The notes beneath the pieces are model-generated. The model saw nothing but the letters and a program-made list of their open reading frames with translations. It searched no databases and was not told where the DNA came from. Positions 41,714 to 50,435 of a DNA stretch of 64,000 nt are shown here, piece after piece. This DNA comes from Marivibrio halodurans (GTDB lineage Bacteria; Pseudomonadota; Alphaproteobacteria; UBA8366; Aestuariispiraceae), in contig NZ_JAGMWN010000012.1 in assembly GCF_017963645.1 (NCBI RefSeq), positions 38,965 to 102,964 on the forward strand, written 5' to 3'. Each line of letters begins with the position of its first letter. Within the stretch, counting starts at the first letter, position 1. Position numbers and translations under genes: made by a program.

Positions 41714-42556
41714 ATGCACGGACTCCGCGGCGTCAGCCGGTACCGCACCGTCTGGATTTCGGACACGCATCTCGGGACACGGGGGTGCAAGGCCGAGTAT
41801 TTGCTCGACTTCCTGCGTCATACCGAGGCGGAGACGCTCTATCTCGTCGGCGACATCGTCGATGGCTGGCGTCTCAAGCGGTCCTGGTATTGGAACGAGA
41901 CCCAGAACGCGGTCGTCCAGGAAGTGCTGCGCAAGAGCCGCAACGGCACCAAGGTGATCTACGTCCCCGGTAATCACGATGAATGCCTGCGTGATTACAC
42001 GAATCTATTCTTCGGCGGGGTTCTGGTGGCCAAGGAGGCGATCCATGTCGGTGCCGACGGCCGCCGCTTCCTGGTGATCCACGGCGACGAGTTCGACAGC
42101 GTGGTGCGCTATGCCAAGTGGTTGGCATTGCTCGGCGACTGGGCCTACACGGTCCTGCTGGCCATGAACGGTCAATTGAACCGGGTGCGCCGCTGGCTGA
42201 ACCTGCCTTACTGGTCGCTTTCGGCCTATCTGAAGCACAAGGTGAAGAACGCCGTCGAGTTCATCAGCCGTTTCGAGGACGCGCTGGCCGACGAGGCGCG
42301 CGGGCGTGGCGTCGACGGCGTCATCTGCGGCCATATTCACCATCCGGAAATGCGGATGATCGACGGTGTCCTCTATTGCAACGACGGCGACTGGGTGGAG
42401 AGCTGCACCGCGCTGGTCGAGGGCGAGGACGGACGGCTGGAAATCGTGCGCTGGACCGAGGCGCCGGAGCGCGTGGGCGCGCCCTTCCCCGCCGCCCTGC
42501 CGGCGCCGGTCGCGAAACGCGGCGGAAAGACGATCGAGAAGCCGGTGGGCGCCTGA
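41714..42556 (+). CDS. Metallophosphoesterase, PlcP-like phospholipase C / LpxH-like
   Basis: A 280-residue calcineurin-fold phosphoesterase with all metal motifs: Asp17 and His19 (SDTHLG), Asp47 (VGDIVDGW), Asn87-His88 (PGNHDE), His123 (VIHGDEFD), His207 and His209 (CGHIHHPE). Databases name it UDP-2,3-diacylglucosamine diphosphatase, but this subfamily next to a GT4 glycosyltransferase is PlcP, which strips head groups from phospholipids under phosphate shortage. The order phosphoesterase then glycosyltransferase, three bases apart, supports PlcP. The C-terminal 40 residues are outside the fold. Which activity is real depends on whether the genome has another LpxH/LpxI. Confidence 0.85.
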   Translation: MHGLRGVSRYRTVWISDTHLGTRGCKAEYLLDFLRHTEAETLYLVGDIVDGWRLKRSWYWNETQNAVVQEVLRKSRNGTKVIYVPGNHDECLRDYTNLFFGGVLVAKEAIHVGADGRRFLVIHGDEFDSVVRYAKWLALLGDWAYTVLLAMNGQLNRVRRWLNLPYWSLSAYLKHKVKNAVEFISRFEDALADEARGRGVDGVICGHIHHPEMRMIDGVLYCNDGDWVESCTALVEGEDGRLEIVRWTEAPERVGAPFPAALPAPVAKRGGKTIEKPVGA

Positions 42557-42559
42557 CCG

Positions 42560-43621
42560 ATGGCCCGTCTGTCCGACGCCCGGCAGAGCGAACGCGCGAT
42601 TGTCGATTTCGGCAAGGGACGTCCGGTCGCCATCATTTCCGATGCTTGGTACCCTCAGATCAACGGCGTCGTGCGCACGCTCCAGCGCATGGTCGATGCG
42701 CTGAACGGCTTCGGCCATCCGACACGCGTGATCGGGCCGGACCGTTTCCGCACCATCCCTTGTCCCAGCTATCCGGAAATCCGGCTGGCGATCGATGCCT
42801 GGGCGCGCCTGCCGAAACTGTTGGACGAGACCCCGGACGAGGCGATCCATATCGCGACCGAGGGACCGCTTGGCCAGGCGGCGCGCCGCTATTGCCTGCG
42901 CCGCGGGCGCCCTTTCACGACGGCCTTCCACACGCGCTTTCCCGAATATGTGCAGGCACGCATCCGCCTGCCGCTTTCCTGGACCTATGGCTTCATGCGG
43001 CGGTTCCACGGCGCCGCGCAATGCACCATGGTGACGACGGAGAGCATGCGCCGCGATCTCGAAGGTTGGGGGTTTCGCAACCTCGCCCTTTGGACCCGCG
43101 GGGTCGATACGGACCTCTTCCACCCCAGGGAGAAGGGCGCGCTGAACCTGCCGCGACCGATCTTCATGAATGTCGGCCGGGTCGCGGTGGAGAAGAATAT
43201 CGGCAAGTTCCTCGACCTCGAATTGCCCGGCAGCAAGGTCGTGGTCGGCGACGGCCCGCAGATAGCCGAACTGCGCGAGGCCTATCCGGAGGTCCATTTC
43301 CTCGGCGCCAGGGAGGGCGAGGAACTCGCGGACCTTTACGCGGCGGCCGACGTCTTCGTCTTTCCCAGCCGTACGGACACCTTCGGCCTTGTCCTGCTGG
43401 AAGCGCTGGCGAGCGGCGTGCCGGTGGCCGCCTATCCGGTCAACGGTCCGATCGACGTCATCCGCGATCCGGCCGTCGGCGTTCTGGACGAGGATCTGGG
43501 GGCGGCCGCGCGCAGGGCTCTCGATTGCGATCCGGCGGCCTGTCGGCGCTATGCGCTCGGCTATTCGTGGGACGCCTCCGCGCGCCAATTCCTGGATAAT
43601 CTAAGCCCCATCCTGGCCTGA
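42560..43621 (+). CDS. GT4-type glycosyltransferase, candidate glycolipid synthase (Agt-like)
   Basis: A 353-residue GT-B enzyme. The N-terminal acceptor domain begins VAIISDAWYPQINGVVRTLQ and the donor domain holds FMNVGRVAVEKNI, VVGDGP, and FVFPSRTDTFGLVLLEALASG with the E-x7-E-type donor site. Relatives paired with PlcP add sugars to diacylglycerol to make glucosyl- or glucuronosyl-DAG. The gene starts three bases after the phosphoesterase stop, so they are one operon. Sugar and linkage cannot be read from the sequence. Convergent with the methyltransferase gene downstream. Confidence 0.88.
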   Translation: MARLSDARQSERAIVDFGKGRPVAIISDAWYPQINGVVRTLQRMVDALNGFGHPTRVIGPDRFRTIPCPSYPEIRLAIDAWARLPKLLDETPDEAIHIATEGPLGQAARRYCLRRGRPFTTAFHTRFPEYVQARIRLPLSWTYGFMRRFHGAAQCTMVTTESMRRDLEGWGFRNLALWTRGVDTDLFHPREKGALNLPRPIFMNVGRVAVEKNIGKFLDLELPGSKVVVGDGPQIAELREAYPEVHFLGAREGEELADLYAAADVFVFPSRTDTFGLVLLEALASGVPVAAYPVNGPIDVIRDPAVGVLDEDLGAAARRALDCDPAACRRYALGYSWDASARQFLDNLSPILA

Positions 43622-43651
43622 CGGGTATCGTCCCGGCCTAACGCGGCGGGC

Positions 43652-44326
43652 TCAGAACCCCTTCAGGATATAGGCGACGGGACAGTCGGGATGCTGGCGG
43701 ATGTGATCCGGCAGGCCGCGCTTCGCCAGGAAATCATGGACCGCGCGCGAGCATCCCTCCCAATCGTAATAGTCGTCGATCAGAATCAGCCCGCCGGGCG
43801 CGACATGATCATAAAGCGCATCCAGGATCGTCATGGTGGAGTCGTACCAATCGCCATCCATGCGCAGGATCGCGATCGGACGATCCGGCACGAAACCCGG
43901 CAGGGTGTCGGAGAACCAGCCCTGATGGATGCCCCGGGTGCGCGGCTCCAGGCCGAAGCGGCGGATATTCTCGCGAAATTCCGTCTCGCTGGCGGTGTTG
44001 TTATCGTGCCAGAAGCCTTCCCCGGCCTCGATCTCCCGCGCACGCTCGCCGTCGCGCTCCGTGGTGGGGGGCAGTCCCTGGAAGGAATCGAAGAAATAAA
44101 GCGCGGAGAGCGCGGGCAATGCCGTCGCGATGCCGAAGGACATACCGCCGCGCCATGTGCCGCATTCGACATAGGCCCCGTCCGAGAGCGCGGGCGTGCG
44201 CGCCAGCGCCTGCTCGCACAGCTCGATATTGGCGACATAGCGCCGCCGGGGTACCATCGAAAACTCCCTGAACCGCCGCCAAATGGCCCGGCGCCTGAAC
44301 TTTCCGATAAGGGTTCGTAACGCCAT
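43652..44326 (-). CDS. TylF/MycF-family methyltransferase
   Basis: A 224-residue class I methyltransferase. DGAYVECGTWRGGMSFGIA is the SAM site, and LYFFDSFQGLPP, ILRMDGDWYDSTMTILDALYDHV and GLILIDDYYDWEGCSRAVHDF are hallmarks of the TylF group, whose members O-methylate sugars in macrolides and polysaccharides. The metal-binding aspartates lie in the last block. I chose the ATG at 44326; the longer open frame adds 73 Arg-rich residues. With the glycosyltransferase beside it, a sugar on lipid or LPS could be the acceptor (inference). Confidence 0.87.
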   Translation of the reverse strand: MALRTLIGKFRRRAIWRRFREFSMVPRRRYVANIELCEQALARTPALSDGAYVECGTWRGGMSFGIATALPALSALYFFDSFQGLPPTTERDGERAREIEAGEGFWHDNNTASETEFRENIRRFGLEPRTRGIHQGWFSDTLPGFVPDRPIAILRMDGDWYDSTMTILDALYDHVAPGGLILIDDYYDWEGCSRAVHDFLAKRGLPDHIRQHPDCPVAYILKGF

Positions 44327-44562
44327 GGGAGACGACCGGCATCCATGAAGGGGTGGAACGGAACGGACGCGTCCCGCCCGGGGAGGAGCATCCCGGACGA
44401 CGGCCGCGAACCGCGCGAAAGCTAGCGAACGCCCCGCCCTCCGGCAAGCCCCGATGCCGACTATCGGAGTGACGTCATGGGACGAGCGTGATATAGACCG
44501 CGCGCGCTGCCGCCCGGGCCAATCGCGCGCGGGCGCCATGGACACGCCTTGTTGAGAGTTGA

Positions 44563-46434
44563 ATGGCTTCGAAATCCAAGATCTCGGATGACGATACGCG
44601 TGTTCTCGTCGCCCGCCTCTGGCGCGACTACATGCGCTTTTATCTCGGCCGGCTCACCGTTGCCGTCATCTGCATGGCAATCGTCGGCGGCGCCTCCGGC
44701 GGCATCGTCTATCTGGTGGAACAGACGCTCGACGAAGCGCTGATCGCCGGATCGGAGACGATGATCTGGACCGTCGCGATCGGCTTCCTGATCGTGGCCT
44801 TCACGCGCGGAGCCGCGAACTTCGCCCAGACCACGCTGATGCATTCGGTCGGCCTGCGCATCATCCAGCGGATGCAGGGTCAGATGTTCAACGCCTTGCA
44901 ACGCGCGGACATCCAATATCTGCATGACGAGGGGACGGCGCGGCAGCTCTCGCGTTTCTCCAACGACGTCAATTTCCTGCGCGACGCGATCAGCAAGGTC
45001 TTTACCAGCGCCGGACGCGATTCCCTTGTGGTGCTCGTCCTGGTCGGCCAGATGTTCTATCTGAACTGGCAGATGGCGGTGGTCGCCTTTGTCTTCTTCC
45101 CGGTATCCGTCCTGCCGATCGTGCGCATCGGGCGCCGGCTGCGTCGGGTCTCGGCGACGACCCAGAGCGAATTCGGCCAGATGACCTCGGTCCTCGACGA
45201 CTCGCTCAAGGGGGCGCGGCAGGTCCGCGCCTACCGCATGCAGGATTACGAACAGCGCCGCGCGGACAACGCCTTCGCGGAGATGTACCGGCTGGTCTTC
45301 AAGGCCGCCGTGGTGCGTTCGCTCACCTATCCGATCATGGACGGGCTGTCCGGCGCCGCGTTGGCCGCGATCCTGGTCTGGGGCGGCTATCAGATCCTCC
45401 AGGACACGATGACCGTGGGCGAGTTCATGGCCTTCTTCATGGCGGTGATAACGGCCTATCAGCCGATGCGCTCGATCGCGAACCTGAACGCCGCCCTGCA
45501 GGAAGGGCTGGCCGCCGCCCAGCGCATCTTCTCCATCATCGATTACGAGCCGCGCATCCAGGACAAGCCGGACGCGCGGACCCTCGTTCCCGAATCCGGA
45601 CGCGTCGCCTTGCGCGACGTTCATTTCTCCTACAGTTCCGGCGAACCGGTGCTGCATGGCGTCGATCTGGAGGTTCCGGCCGGCGAGACGGTGGCGCTGG
45701 TCGGCCCGTCGGGGGCGGGGAAATCGACCGTCCTCAACCTCATCCCGCGCTTCTACGACGTCGCCGCCGGCGCGGTCGAGGTCGACGGCCAGGACGTGCG
45801 CGACGTGACGATGGATTCGCTGCTGGCCCAGATCGGGCTCGTCAGCCAGGAGACGACGCTCTTCAACGACACGGTCCGCGCCAATATCGCCTATGGCCGG
45901 ACAGGCGCGAGCGAGGCGGAAATCGTCGAGGCCGCGAAATCCGCCGCCGCCCATGATTTCATCATGGGCCTGCCGCAAGGGTACGAGACGGTGGTCGGCG
46001 AGCAGGGCGTGAAGCTATCGGGCGGCCAGCGTCAGCGCATCGCCATCGCGCGCGCCATGTTGAAGAACGCGCCGATCCTGCTGCTGGACGAGGCGACATC
46101 GGCCCTGGACACCGAATCCGAACGCCAGGTCCAGGGCGCGCTGAAACGCCTGATGGCGGGCCGCACCGTGGTAGTCATCGCGCATCGGCTCTCGACCATC
46201 GCGGACGCCGACCGGATCTATGTCATGCAGGGCGGTCGCGTCGTCGAAAGCGGCACGCACAGCAGCTTGAGCGCGCATGGCGGCCTTTATGCCCGACTGC
46301 AGGCCATGCAGTTCCAAGGTATCGAGGAAGTACCCGCGAGTGATCCGGAACCTGATCGCCCGAGCGATGATATAGAGGGCTCCGACGGCGACCTAGACAG
46401 GCGCGAGCAGGCCGCCGGTCCGAGTGGACGTTAG
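44563..46434 (+). CDS. MsbA-like ABC exporter (fused membrane and ATPase domains)
   Basis: A 623-residue half-transporter that works as a dimer. Six membrane helices span about residues 25-310; the ATPase has Walker A GPSGAGKST (about 380), Q-loop LVSQETTLFND, signature LSGGQRQRIAIARAM (about 487), Walker B ILLLDEATSALD and the switch histidine in VVVIAHRLSTI. It opens a run of lipid A genes (acyltransferase, waaA, lpxK, lpxL-like), so flipping the lipid A core is its likely task. The C-terminal 40 residues are acidic and not conserved. The start follows a short leader with a weak ribosome site. Confidence 0.9.
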   Translation: MASKSKISDDDTRVLVARLWRDYMRFYLGRLTVAVICMAIVGGASGGIVYLVEQTLDEALIAGSETMIWTVAIGFLIVAFTRGAANFAQTTLMHSVGLRIIQRMQGQMFNALQRADIQYLHDEGTARQLSRFSNDVNFLRDAISKVFTSAGRDSLVVLVLVGQMFYLNWQMAVVAFVFFPVSVLPIVRIGRRLRRVSATTQSEFGQMTSVLDDSLKGARQVRAYRMQDYEQRRADNAFAEMYRLVFKAAVVRSLTYPIMDGLSGAALAAILVWGGYQILQDTMTVGEFMAFFMAVITAYQPMRSIANLNAALQEGLAAAQRIFSIIDYEPRIQDKPDARTLVPESGRVALRDVHFSYSSGEPVLHGVDLEVPAGETVALVGPSGAGKSTVLNLIPRFYDVAAGAVEVDGQDVRDVTMDSLLAQIGLVSQETTLFNDTVRANIAYGRTGASEAEIVEAAKSAAAHDFIMGLPQGYETVVGEQGVKLSGGQRQRIAIARAMLKNAPILLLDEATSALDTESERQVQGALKRLMAGRTVVVIAHRLSTIADADRIYVMQGGRVVESGTHSSLSAHGGLYARLQAMQFQGIEEVPASDPEPDRPSDDIEGSDGDLDRREQAAGPSGR

Positions 46435-46443
46435 AGAGGCGCC

Positions 46444-47229
46444 ATGGCCCCGCCCCGCGCCCCCCGTGCCCTGTTTCGCGCGGTCTCCCGCGCCTTGACC
46501 CGCGCGCATTGGGTTCACGCCCTGTCGCGTGAGATCATCATCTGGTATATCCGCTTTGTCCGCCTGACCTCCATTTGGCGTATCGAGGGCACGGCGGATC
46601 GCGACCGGCTGCACGACATCGGCCAACCCTTTCTCATCATTCTCTGGCACAACCGCATCGCCATGATGCCCTATGCCTGGGAAGAGGAGACGCGGAACCT
46701 GACCGTGATGGCCTCGTCCCACCGCGACGGACAGCTCGTGATCGACGGGCTGGGACGCTTCGGCTTCTCGGCCATTCCGATCGACAGCAGGCAGGGCGGT
46801 TCCGGCCCGACCCGCCAGGTTCTGCGTGTGCTGAAGGAGGGACGCTGTGTCGGTATCACGCCCGACGGGCCGCGCGGTCCCCGCATGCGGATGCGCCCCG
46901 CGATGGCGCAACTCGCCGCCATGGCACAGGTCCCGATCGTCCCTGTTACTTATGGGGTTTCCCGCCGCAAGCTGCTGTCGAGCTGGGACCGTTTCCTTTT
47001 GCCGATCCCCTTTTCGCGCGCGATCTGCCTGTGGGGCGAGGCCATCGACCCGCCCGCGCGCGGCGACCCGGCCGACCTGGAGCGATGCACGCGGGAGATG
47101 GAAGCGGCGCTCAACGACCTTAGCGCCACCTGCGATCGCCGCTGCGGGGTCGATCCGATCGAGCCCGCGCCCGAAGGCAGCGCCCCCCGACCAGGAAGCC
47201 GGGAGCGCACCCGGGAGGGAAACGCCTGA
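46444..47229 (+). CDS. DUF374-type lysophospholipid acyltransferase-like protein
   Basis: A 261-residue protein of the DUF374 group in the acyltransferase superfamily. The N-terminus is basic, then a membrane segment around residues 30-45. The catalytic site is LWHNRIAMMPYAW, followed by MASSHRDGQLV, IPIDSRQGGSGPTRQVLR and GITPDGPRGPRMRMRPAM. It lies between the exporter and waaA genes with a 9-base gap on the left and a one-base overlap on the right, so it belongs to the lipid A operon. It could add an acyl chain to a Kdo-lipid precursor (inference). The C-terminal 40 residues are Pro/Arg-rich. Confidence 0.87.
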   Translation: MAPPRAPRALFRAVSRALTRAHWVHALSREIIIWYIRFVRLTSIWRIEGTADRDRLHDIGQPFLIILWHNRIAMMPYAWEEETRNLTVMASSHRDGQLVIDGLGRFGFSAIPIDSRQGGSGPTRQVLRVLKEGRCVGITPDGPRGPRMRMRPAMAQLAAMAQVPIVPVTYGVSRRKLLSSWDRFLLPIPFSRAICLWGEAIDPPARGDPADLERCTREMEAALNDLSATCDRRCGVDPIEPAPEGSAPRPGSRERTREGNA

Positions 47230-48524
47230 TGCTGTGGCGGGGTCTCTATCGCACGGCGTCGGCGCTGTCCGCGCCCGCGCTGTCGATTTATCTGCGCCGG
47301 CGCGTGACGCACGGCAAGGAAGACCCGACCCGCTTCGCCGAGCGCCGGGGCGAGGCATCGATCGCGCGCCCCGAGGGACGGTTGATCTGGATTCACGCCG
47401 CGAGCAACGGCGAGGCGATGTCTGCCCAACCGCTGATCGAGCGGCTGGGCGCGCGCGATCCCTCGGCTTGGGTATTGTTGACGACGGGCACGGTAACCTC
47501 CGCCCAGTTGATGGCGAAACGCCTGCCCCCACGCGCGCTGCATCAATATGTGCCGGTCGACCGGTTCGGCTGGGTCCGGCGCTTCCTCGATCATTGGCAG
47601 CCGGACGCGGGCATATGGCTCGAATCCGAACTCTGGCCGAACCTGCTGTGGGAGATGCGGGACGCGGGCCGGCCCACGATACTGGTGAACGGACGCATCT
47701 CGGAGCGGTCCTTCCGGCGATGGCGGCGTACGCCCAGCCTCGCCCGCGATCTGTTGGGCGGGTTCGCGCTGTGCCTCGCCCAGACCGACCAGGAGGCGGA
47801 GCGGCTGCGCCTCCTCGGCGCGCGTGATGCGGCTTGCGTCGGCAATCTGAAATTCTCCGCCCCGCCGCTACCAGTGGACCCGGACCTGCTTGCCGCCATG
47901 CGCCGGGCGATCGGCGAGCGCCCCTTCTGGCTCGCGGCCAGCACCCATCCGGGCGAGGAGGAGATCGTCGCCGATGTCCATGCGCGCCTCGCCCCTACCC
48001 GTCCGGGCCTCCTTACCATCCTCGTGCCGCGTCATCCGGTTCGCGGCGGCACGATCGCCGAGGCCCTGCGGGAACATGGGCTGCGCGTGGCGCGCCGATC
48101 CGAGACCCCGTTGCCGCCCGGGGATATCGACATCTATCTCGCCGACACGCTCGGCGAATTGGGTCTTTTCTACAGCTTGTCGGATATCGCCCTGATCGGC
48201 GGCAGCCTGACCGGCGGTATCGGGGGGCATAATCCGGTCGAGGCGATCCAGATGGGAGCGATTCCCCTGCTCGGCCCCGATATGAGCAACTTCGAGAGCG
48301 TCGCCCAGGATCTGTTACGGGGCCAGGGGGCACGGCGTGTCGGCAACGCCACGACGATCGCGGAGACCGTCACCTCCCTGTTGGCGAACGACGAGACAAG
48401 ACATCGCATGGCCCATGCAGGCGCCGCGATCGCCGAACGGAACCGCGACGTGGTGGATCAAGTGATGGCCCGCATGGAGCCCTGGCTGCCTCCCACAGCC
48501 CTCAAGGCCGGCGGGGCGCGATGA
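47229..48524 (+). CDS. waaA: 3-deoxy-D-manno-octulosonic acid (Kdo) transferase
   Basis: A 431-residue GT30 enzyme, which adds Kdo to the lipid A precursor at the inner membrane. The N-terminus carries the membrane-anchored start and RLIWIHAASNGEAMSAQPLIERL; then IWLESELWPNLL, NGRISERSFRRW, CLAQTDQEAERL and, in the donor half, GSLTGGIGGHNPVEAIQMG. The start ATG overlaps the previous stop by one base and the stop overlaps the lpxK start by four. It is thus tightly coupled in the lipid A operon. Whether it adds one or two Kdo residues cannot be told. Confidence 0.95.
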   Translation: MLWRGLYRTASALSAPALSIYLRRRVTHGKEDPTRFAERRGEASIARPEGRLIWIHAASNGEAMSAQPLIERLGARDPSAWVLLTTGTVTSAQLMAKRLPPRALHQYVPVDRFGWVRRFLDHWQPDAGIWLESELWPNLLWEMRDAGRPTILVNGRISERSFRRWRRTPSLARDLLGGFALCLAQTDQEAERLRLLGARDAACVGNLKFSAPPLPVDPDLLAAMRRAIGERPFWLAASTHPGEEEIVADVHARLAPTRPGLLTILVPRHPVRGGTIAEALREHGLRVARRSETPLPPGDIDIYLADTLGELGLFYSLSDIALIGGSLTGGIGGHNPVEAIQMGAIPLLGPDMSNFESVAQDLLRGQGARRVGNATTIAETVTSLLANDETRHRMAHAGAAIAERNRDVVDQVMARMEPWLPPTALKAGGAR

Positions 48525-49522
48525 AGACCCCGGCCCATTGGCGCCGGGACGGCGCGGTCGCCCGGCTGCTCGCGCCGCTGGGCGCGCTCTATGCCGGCGC
48601 GGGACGGTTGCGCCGCCGCCTTGTCACCCCCTATCGCGCCGGTCTGCCGGTAATCTGCGTCGGCAACGTCACGGCGGGCGGGGCCGGCAAGACCCCGGTC
48701 GTCCAGGCCCTGGTCGCCTTGCTGTCGGAACGGGGCGCGCGGCCCGCGATCCTGCTGCGCGGCCATGGCGGGCGCGAAGCCGGACCCCTGCGGGTCGATA
48801 CCGCGCGCCATGGCGCCCGCGATGTGGGGGACGAGGCGCTGCTTCACGCCGAACTGGCGCCGACCTGGATCGCGCGCGACCGGGCGGCCGGCGCCCGGGC
48901 GGTGGAGGCCGCGCGGGACGACCGCGGCGGGCCCGATATCCTTATCCTGGATGACGGCTTCCAGAATCCCGGCCTCTCGCACGATCTGTCGTTCCTGGTC
49001 TTCGACGGGGCGGCCGGTCTCGGTAATGGGCGGATGATCCCGGCGGGCCCGCTGCGCGAACCATTGGCCGACGCGCTCGCCCGCGCGGACGCGGTCGTGT
49101 TGGTCGGCGCGGACGCGGGCGGACTGGCGCGGCGGGTACCGGGCGGAATGCCGCTTACCGCCGCGCGCATGACGCCGCGCCTGCCGGAGGGGCTCTCCCC
49201 CGGCGACCGGGTCGTCGCCTTCGCCGGAATCGGCCGGCCGGAGAAATTCTTCGAGGCGCTGGAGGGGCTCGGCCTCGCCATCGTCGAGCGCGTGGCTTTC
49301 GCGGATCACCACCCCTATAGCACGCATGATCTACGCGATATCGCGGATCGGGCGCGGACGGCACGGGCGGTGCCGGTAACGACGGCGAAGGACGCCGCGC
49401 GGCTTGCCGGACAGGACGCGGCCGGTATTCTGCGGGGCCTTCGGGTCGTGCCGGCGACGTTGTCCTTCGAAAGACCCGATATTGTCTTCACCCTGCTCGA
49501 CCGGCTATTGAAGCACTCATGA
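48521..49522 (+). CDS. lpxK: Tetraacyldisaccharide 4'-kinase
   Basis: A 333-residue lipid A kinase. VGNVTAGGAGKTPVVQALV is its P-loop, unusually spaced as in LpxK, and DILILDDGFQNPGL is the Walker-B-like D-D-G-F-Q motif. RMIPAGPLREP and FAGIGRPEKFFEAL follow. It phosphorylates the 4'-position of the disaccharide precursor. Its ATG overlaps the waaA stop (ATGA), and its own stop overlaps the next start the same way. The first helix (residues 14-30) anchors it at the membrane. Confidence 0.96.
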   Translation: MKTPAHWRRDGAVARLLAPLGALYAGAGRLRRRLVTPYRAGLPVICVGNVTAGGAGKTPVVQALVALLSERGARPAILLRGHGGREAGPLRVDTARHGARDVGDEALLHAELAPTWIARDRAAGARAVEAARDDRGGPDILILDDGFQNPGLSHDLSFLVFDGAAGLGNGRMIPAGPLREPLADALARADAVVLVGADAGGLARRVPGGMPLTAARMTPRLPEGLSPGDRVVAFAGIGRPEKFFEALEGLGLAIVERVAFADHHPYSTHDLRDIADRARTARAVPVTTAKDAARLAGQDAAGILRGLRVVPATLSFERPDIVFTLLDRLLKHS

Positions 49523-50430
49523 CATCGGCGAACTCCGCCCCCAAGATGCCCTGGCGCAGGCGGTTCCTATATCACCTGCAAAGTGTCGCGTTGCATGGCA
49601 CGCTCGCCCTGCTGCGGATTCTGCCGTTCGAGATCGCCTCGCGCATCGGCGGGTTGGTCTTCCGCACGGTCGGCCCGCGCCTATCCGCCGACCGGGTGGC
49701 GCGGCGGAATCTGCGCGCGGCCTTCCCCGACCTGACCCGCGCGGAGGAGGACCGGATCGTGCGCGAGGTCTGGGACAATCTCGGGCGCGGCGCGGCGGAA
49801 TATGCCCAGATCACGGGGCTCGACACCTTCGACCCGAACCGGATCGAGATCGTGGGCGAGGATCATCTGCTGACCGCGCGCGATTCGGGGGCGCCCTTCA
49901 TCGTGTTCAGCGCCCATATGGGCAATTGGGAGATGGCGAGCCTTGCCGCCGCGCAACGTGGCTGTTTGCTGACCAATATCTACCGGCCGGCCAGCAACCC
50001 CGGCATCGACCGCCTGATTCGCCGCGTCCGCTCCGAATTCTGCGCCGAACTGCTGCCGAAGGGCCGGGAAGGGGCGCGCGGCGCGCTCCGCGCGATGAAG
50101 GAGAACCGGCCGCTCGGCCTTCTGATCGACCAGAAATTCAACGAGGGCCTACCGATCCCCTTCTTCGGCCGCCCTGCCTATACCGCGAGCGCGCCGGCCG
50201 AACTCGCCCTGCGGTTCCGTTGCCGGGTCCTGCCCGTGCGGTTGGAACGCCTGCCCGACGCCCGCTTCCGGATCACCATCGAGCCCCCGATGGAACTGCC
50301 CGATAGCGGGGACAGGAACCAGGATATCGAGGCTCTTCTGACCGCCATGAACGCGCGTGTCGAGGAATGGGTCCGCGCGCGCCCCGGGCAATGGTTCTGG
50401 GTCCACCGGCGCTGGCCGAAGGGCGGCTGA
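49519..50430 (+). CDS. LpxL/HtrB-family lipid A acyltransferase
   Basis: A 303-residue lysophospholipid/lipid A late acyltransferase. The N-terminal membrane segment is LQSVALHGTLALLRILPFEIA; the catalytic H-x4-E motif is in FSAHMGNWEMASL; RPASNPGIDRLIRRVR, LLIDQKFNEGLPIPFFGRPAYT and PGQWFWVHRRWP complete the family pattern. It adds a secondary acyl chain to lipid A. It is the last gene of the overlapping operon and converges with the M23 peptidase gene five bases on. Laurate, myristate or other chain choice is not visible. Confidence 0.93.
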   Translation: MTSANSAPKMPWRRRFLYHLQSVALHGTLALLRILPFEIASRIGGLVFRTVGPRLSADRVARRNLRAAFPDLTRAEEDRIVREVWDNLGRGAAEYAQITGLDTFDPNRIEIVGEDHLLTARDSGAPFIVFSAHMGNWEMASLAAAQRGCLLTNIYRPASNPGIDRLIRRVRSEFCAELLPKGREGARGALRAMKENRPLGLLIDQKFNEGLPIPFFGRPAYTASAPAELALRFRCRVLPVRLERLPDARFRITIEPPMELPDSGDRNQDIEALLTAMNARVEEWVRARPGQWFWVHRRWPKGG

Positions 50431-50435
50431 TACCG

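Noticed and set aside
41607..41957. 116-codon plus-strand ORF starting in the AT-rich promoter region
   Set aside because: It overlaps the PlcP-like gene in another frame, and its translation after the first 15 residues is typical out-of-frame sequence.
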